DNA from: CAYXDO01 sp964463485
GTDB lineage: Bacteria > Myxococcota > Kuafuiibacteriia > Kuafuiibacteriales > Kuafuiibacteriaceae
Direction of reading: 5' to 3'
Length of the DNA stretch: 15,618 nucleotides
Assembly: GCA_964463485.1 (NCBI GenBank)
Contig: CAYXDO010000219.1
Location: 1 to 15,618, forward strand
Every line of letters begins with the position of its first letter. Position 1 is the first letter of the stretch. Of the stretch, positions 13,504 through 15,618 are shown one piece after another. The notes below the pieces were generated by a model, which saw nothing but the letters and a program-made list of their open reading frames with translations, made no database searches and was not told where the DNA came from. Both the position numbers and the translations under genes were made by a program.

Positions 13504-14085
13504 TCAGCCATCATCGAGCGCACGGCTCAACTCGGCCTCCAGCGCAGCTCCACCCTCTGAACGTTCCCTCTCGAGGATGGCGCGCGCATTCGGCTCGGCT
13601 CGAGGCTCCACCTTGCCCGCTTGCACCGCCCTCCACAAGAGGGCGAGAAGCCGCGCTCGTCTCGCGATGTCCGGACCGCTCTCGCTCAGGGCCTCCGCCA
13701 ACGACTCCACGTCCGAGGTCGTCCAAAGTGGACCCAAGACCGGGCGATAGCGTGGATGTGCTTTCATGAAATCGCGGGCCACCTCGAGACAGCTCGCCAG
13801 CGACTCGAGCGCGTCGGGATCCACACCGCCGCTTTCTACGAGATCGAACAGCGTCGTCAGGATCGAAGCGAGACCCCACCCCTCCTCCTCCGACACCGGC
13901 CCAACCGCATAGGCCTCGAGCGCATCACGCAGCCCATCGAGCGTCGGCGACGTAACGCGGCGCATCAAAACACCGTCTGCGCGAACGTCGACGACCGATG
14001 ATTTCCGCCGAGGCGGTGGCACGGGAACGACGCTCCCACGCCCCAAGGTCTCGGTCAAACGGCCCGTGCCCCGCTGAGTCGTCAC
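13504..14085 (-). CDS. Small protein of unknown function, second gene of PLD operon
   Basis: This 193-residue protein is not recognised. A basic, Pro-rich N-terminus (residues 1-45, with VPVPPPRRKSS) leads to a mostly helical body. The body includes DGLRDALEAYAV (50-61), a hydrophobic helix WGLASILTTLFDLVES (70-85), HPRYRPVLGPLWTTSDVESL (110-129) and a charged C-terminal helix. It has no signal peptide. The GTG start at 14085 overlaps the stop of the upstream PLD-family gene as GTGA, so its translation is probably coupled to that gene. The RYRP segment resembles the next gene's product. Coupling to an envelope lipoprotein while itself lacking an export signal means the two would sit on opposite sides of the inner membrane, unless one is misread. 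Function cannot be assigned. Confidence 0.7.
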   Translation of the reverse strand: MTTQRGTGRLTETLGRGSVVPVPPPRRKSSVVDVRADGVLMRRVTSPTLDGLRDALEAYAVGPVSEEEGWGLASILTTLFDLVESGGVDPDALESLASCLEVARDFMKAHPRYRPVLGPLWTTSDVESLAEALSESGPDIARRARLLALLWRAVQAGKVEPRAEPNARAILERERSEGGAALEAELSRALDDG

Positions 14086-15305
14086 GGCGGGAGGCCCTGG
14101 GCATACTGACGATCAAAACCTGCTCGGTAGGCGCGCGCCACCGTGGAGCTCTCGATCCAGATGCTCGCCTCGTTGTTTTCCCACGCTTGGGCGGACCAGT
14201 TCGGCGACCCCGTCACGACTGTGACTCCATCGATGATCGCGAGCTTCGCGTGGATGTTGCCCTTTCGGATCGGCACTCCGCCTTCGATGAGCAAACGCGC
14301 GGGCACGTCGTTCGCGTAGCCACTGGAGACGAGCCCTCGGACCGGCACGCCTCGACGGTGTGTGATCAACAACGACTCCGCGATCTCCGAGCGAGTAAAC
14401 GCCGAGATCGCAAAATCGACCGACACCGACGCCGTGGCCACGCGACGAGCGAGCTCGTCGAACCACACACCGGAGCTCGATGACGGAGTCACCGGGCCAA
14501 AGTACACGGTGTACTCACCAGCCTTTGCAGGTGGCTCGGGCTCCCGCGGACCGAAAGTTCGATCGCGAAACAACCGGTCCATCTCGCGCTCGAACGCGGC
14601 GACGATCTGCGGCTCGTCGATGAGTAGCGTGTCGTTGAAGTCGGTGCAAAACGAACGCTCCGACAGATTCGCGGACCCTGCCCACACGACTCGCCGATCT
14701 GCCACCGCGAACTTGTGGTGCATCAGGGCAGATCGGTCGTCGAGGACGACCCGTACGCGAGGGTGCCCGTCGAGGATCGAAAACGCACACGTGAGCCGTC
14801 CGGCGTTGCGAGGACACTCGTCGTCGTCGAGCACGAGCTCCATGACGAGGTCGGGATCAGCTGCGAGCCGTGCCGACATCGCTTCGGCGACGCAAGGCCA
14901 AGTCGTTTCGTAGAAAGCCGCGTGGAAAGTGCTGTCGGCGCACGCCAGCACGGAGAACAACGACGCCAGCGCCTCACCGGCCGGAGGCGTGAACGCAGGG
15001 ACGTTCGGCTCGAGCGGCTCGCACGTGGCAGGAAGCGCCGGGCACACGCAAGGCGGTGGCCCGACGTCTGGCGCGGAGTCCTGTCGCTGAGCGTCGGCGC
15101 GACCGGCGTCCACACCCTGTGCGTCTTCTGTGCGACCGTCCGAAGCGCCTGCCTCGAGCCTCACGCCCAGCCCGCCATCCCAACCCGAGTCCAGCCGCCC
15201 GACCCGACCCGAAGCGTCGACGATCAACCCGTCGCTGGCGAGCGGATCTTTGTCGCACGCAGCGAAGAAAAGCCCGAGGGCGAGTGCGCGACGAGGCCCT
15301 GTCAC
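14082..15305 (-). CDS. Phospholipase D-superfamily lipoprotein with two HKD motifs
   Basis: The 407-residue product starts with a short signal ending LFFAAC, so Cys17 is the likely lipidation site. A low-complexity linker rich in Asp, Gly and Ala (20-85), a CVCPALPATC cluster (86-95) and a bilobed PLD domain (about 105-403) follow. Both HxKx4D motifs are intact: His196-Lys198-Asp203 (HHKFAVAD), followed by GSANLS, and His352-Lys354-Asp359 (HAKLAIID), followed by GSPNWS. This implies a competent enzyme that cleaves or transfers phosphodiester bonds. Possible substrates are phospholipid or nucleic acid; the compact form resembles PLD-like nucleases and cardiolipin-synthase relatives, and I cannot separate these. 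The GTG start 15305 has AGGTGG some 13 bases upstream. It heads a three-gene operon, overlapping the next start by 4 bp. An envelope or secreted location is inferred from the lipobox. Confidence 0.88.
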   Translation of the reverse strand: MTGPRRALALGLFFAACDKDPLASDGLIVDASGRVGRLDSGWDGGLGVRLEAGASDGRTEDAQGVDAGRADAQRQDSAPDVGPPPCVCPALPATCEPLEPNVPAFTPPAGEALASLFSVLACADSTFHAAFYETTWPCVAEAMSARLAADPDLVMELVLDDDECPRNAGRLTCAFSILDGHPRVRVVLDDRSALMHHKFAVADRRVVWAGSANLSERSFCTDFNDTLLIDEPQIVAAFEREMDRLFRDRTFGPREPEPPAKAGEYTVYFGPVTPSSSSGVWFDELARRVATASVSVDFAISAFTRSEIAESLLITHRRGVPVRGLVSSGYANDVPARLLIEGGVPIRKGNIHAKLAIIDGVTVVTGSPNWSAQAWENNEASIWIESSTVARAYRAGFDRQYAQGLPP

Positions 15306-15400
15306 CGAGTTACTCTACCACCTCGAAAGGCGCTCCGGCCCCGCCGCCGATCGTAGGCGCGCCGGGAACTCCGTAGCTAGCACGCACGTTTTTCGAGCAG

Positions 15401-15511
15401 GAGCACGAGCACGATTTCCTGGGAGCGAATTCCCAGACTTGTCGAGTTCTGGAACGGACAAGACAAGAGTGAAACTCGTTCGAATCCTCGAAAACCTTCG
15501 TGCTCGTGCTC
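15401..15511. repeat. 13-bp inverted repeat of a GAGCAC low-complexity motif
   Basis: Gagcacgagcacg at 15401-15413 is perfectly complementary to cgtgctcgtgctc at 15499-15511. Nearby, acgatttc (15411-15418) is complementary to gaaatcgt (15516-15523), and gtttttcgag (15388-15397) nearly complements ctcgaaaac (15487-15495). The arms do not nest as one hairpin, so this looks like shuffled intergenic simple sequence rather than one regulatory structure. Confidence 0.75.
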
Positions 15512-15528
15512 GTACGAAATCGTCCACG

Positions 15529-15553
15529 CTCACGCCCACGACTCACGCCCACG
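15529..15553. repeat. 12-bp direct repeat
   Basis: Ctcacgcccacg occurs at 15529-15540 and 15542-15553, separated by one base. It continues the low-complexity character of the intergenic region. Confidence 0.8.
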
Positions 15554-15587
15554 CCTACGAAGTCTGCCGAAGCCAACCCATTGGGCT

Positions 15588-15610
15588 GAGGTCGTTTCGG
15601 GAGCGACCTC
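15588..15610. terminator. Stem-loop at the window end, possible terminator
   Basis: GAGGTCG (15588-15594) and CGACCTC (15604-15610) form a perfect 7-bp stem with a 9-base loop. Gcgtgttt follows and the window stops. On the plus strand the T-run is short and cut off by the window edge. It could equally terminate a minus-strand gene lying further right. Without the flanking sequence the direction is undecided. Confidence 0.35.
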
Positions 15611-15618
15611 GCGTGTTT

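Larger units (their letters stand above)
15306..15618. other. Non-coding, repeat-rich end of the window
   Basis: This 313-base stretch upstream of the PLD operon shows no credible gene. Frames on the minus strand (15310-15576 and 15315-15539) overlap the repeats, differ completely in sequence and lack any protein pattern. The region holds paired low-complexity arms, a direct repeat and two stem-loops. The promoter for the PLD operon is expected here, but I see no clear -35/-10 pair. A 6-bp stem CTGGGA/TCCCAG is at 15419-15436. Confidence 0.6.

Noticed and set aside
15310..15576. 88-codon minus-strand open frame before the PLD operon
   Set aside because: It lies wholly in repeat-rich intergenic DNA, has no recognisable pattern and is contradicted by an equally open overlapping frame.

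Overview
The window is GC-rich and densely coded, with many GTG starts. It carries two Hanks-type Ser/Thr kinases, several putative lipoproteins, a Cys-rich von Willebrand factor A (VWA) lipoprotein ending in a CGDG...C...DC motif, and a Uma2/DUF820 protein of a type I associate with myxobacteria. Together these suggest a chromosomal segment of a Myxococcota bacterium, probably Polyangia. This is judged from protein style, not from a search. I see no rRNA, tRNA, CRISPR array, transposase or phage gene.

Plus-strand left half (1-5048). A 13-bp tandem repeat (1-96) and a non-coding stretch precede a secreted VWA lipoprotein (372-1823). Next comes a tightly coupled set with two ATGA overlaps: a crotonase-family enoyl-CoA hydratase (1900-2670), a 3-hydroxyacyl-CoA dehydrogenase (2667-3521) and pyroglutamyl-peptidase I (3518-4132). 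The first two can catalyse consecutive beta-oxidation steps; the peptidase is an odd partner. A Uma2-type nuclease-fold protein with a GIEQ repeat tail (4218-5048) follows, convergent with the next block.

Minus-strand middle (11619 down to 5057). In transcription order: a putative lipoprotein of unknown function (11619-10258); a membrane-anchored kinase with a proline-rich external part (10140-8242); a soluble kinase with a long coiled-coil tail (8020-6161); and, 3 bp later, an RlmN/Cfr-family radical-SAM 23S rRNA methyltransferase (6157-5057). The leader of the membrane kinase holds three complementary segments that could form mutually exclusive hairpins around its ribosome binding site.

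Right part. A helical protein of unknown function (11714-12955, plus) is divergent from the lipoprotein. It converges with a three-gene minus-strand operon: a phospholipase D-superfamily lipoprotein with two HKD motifs (15305-14082), then two small helical proteins of unknown function (14085-13504 and 13486-12980). The first junction is a 4-bp GTGA overlap. The two small proteins share an RYRP-centred motif and may be diverged paralogues. This operon is the best candidate here for an undescribed system, but its role cannot be read from the sequence. The final 313 bp are non-coding and rich in short repeats and stem-loops.
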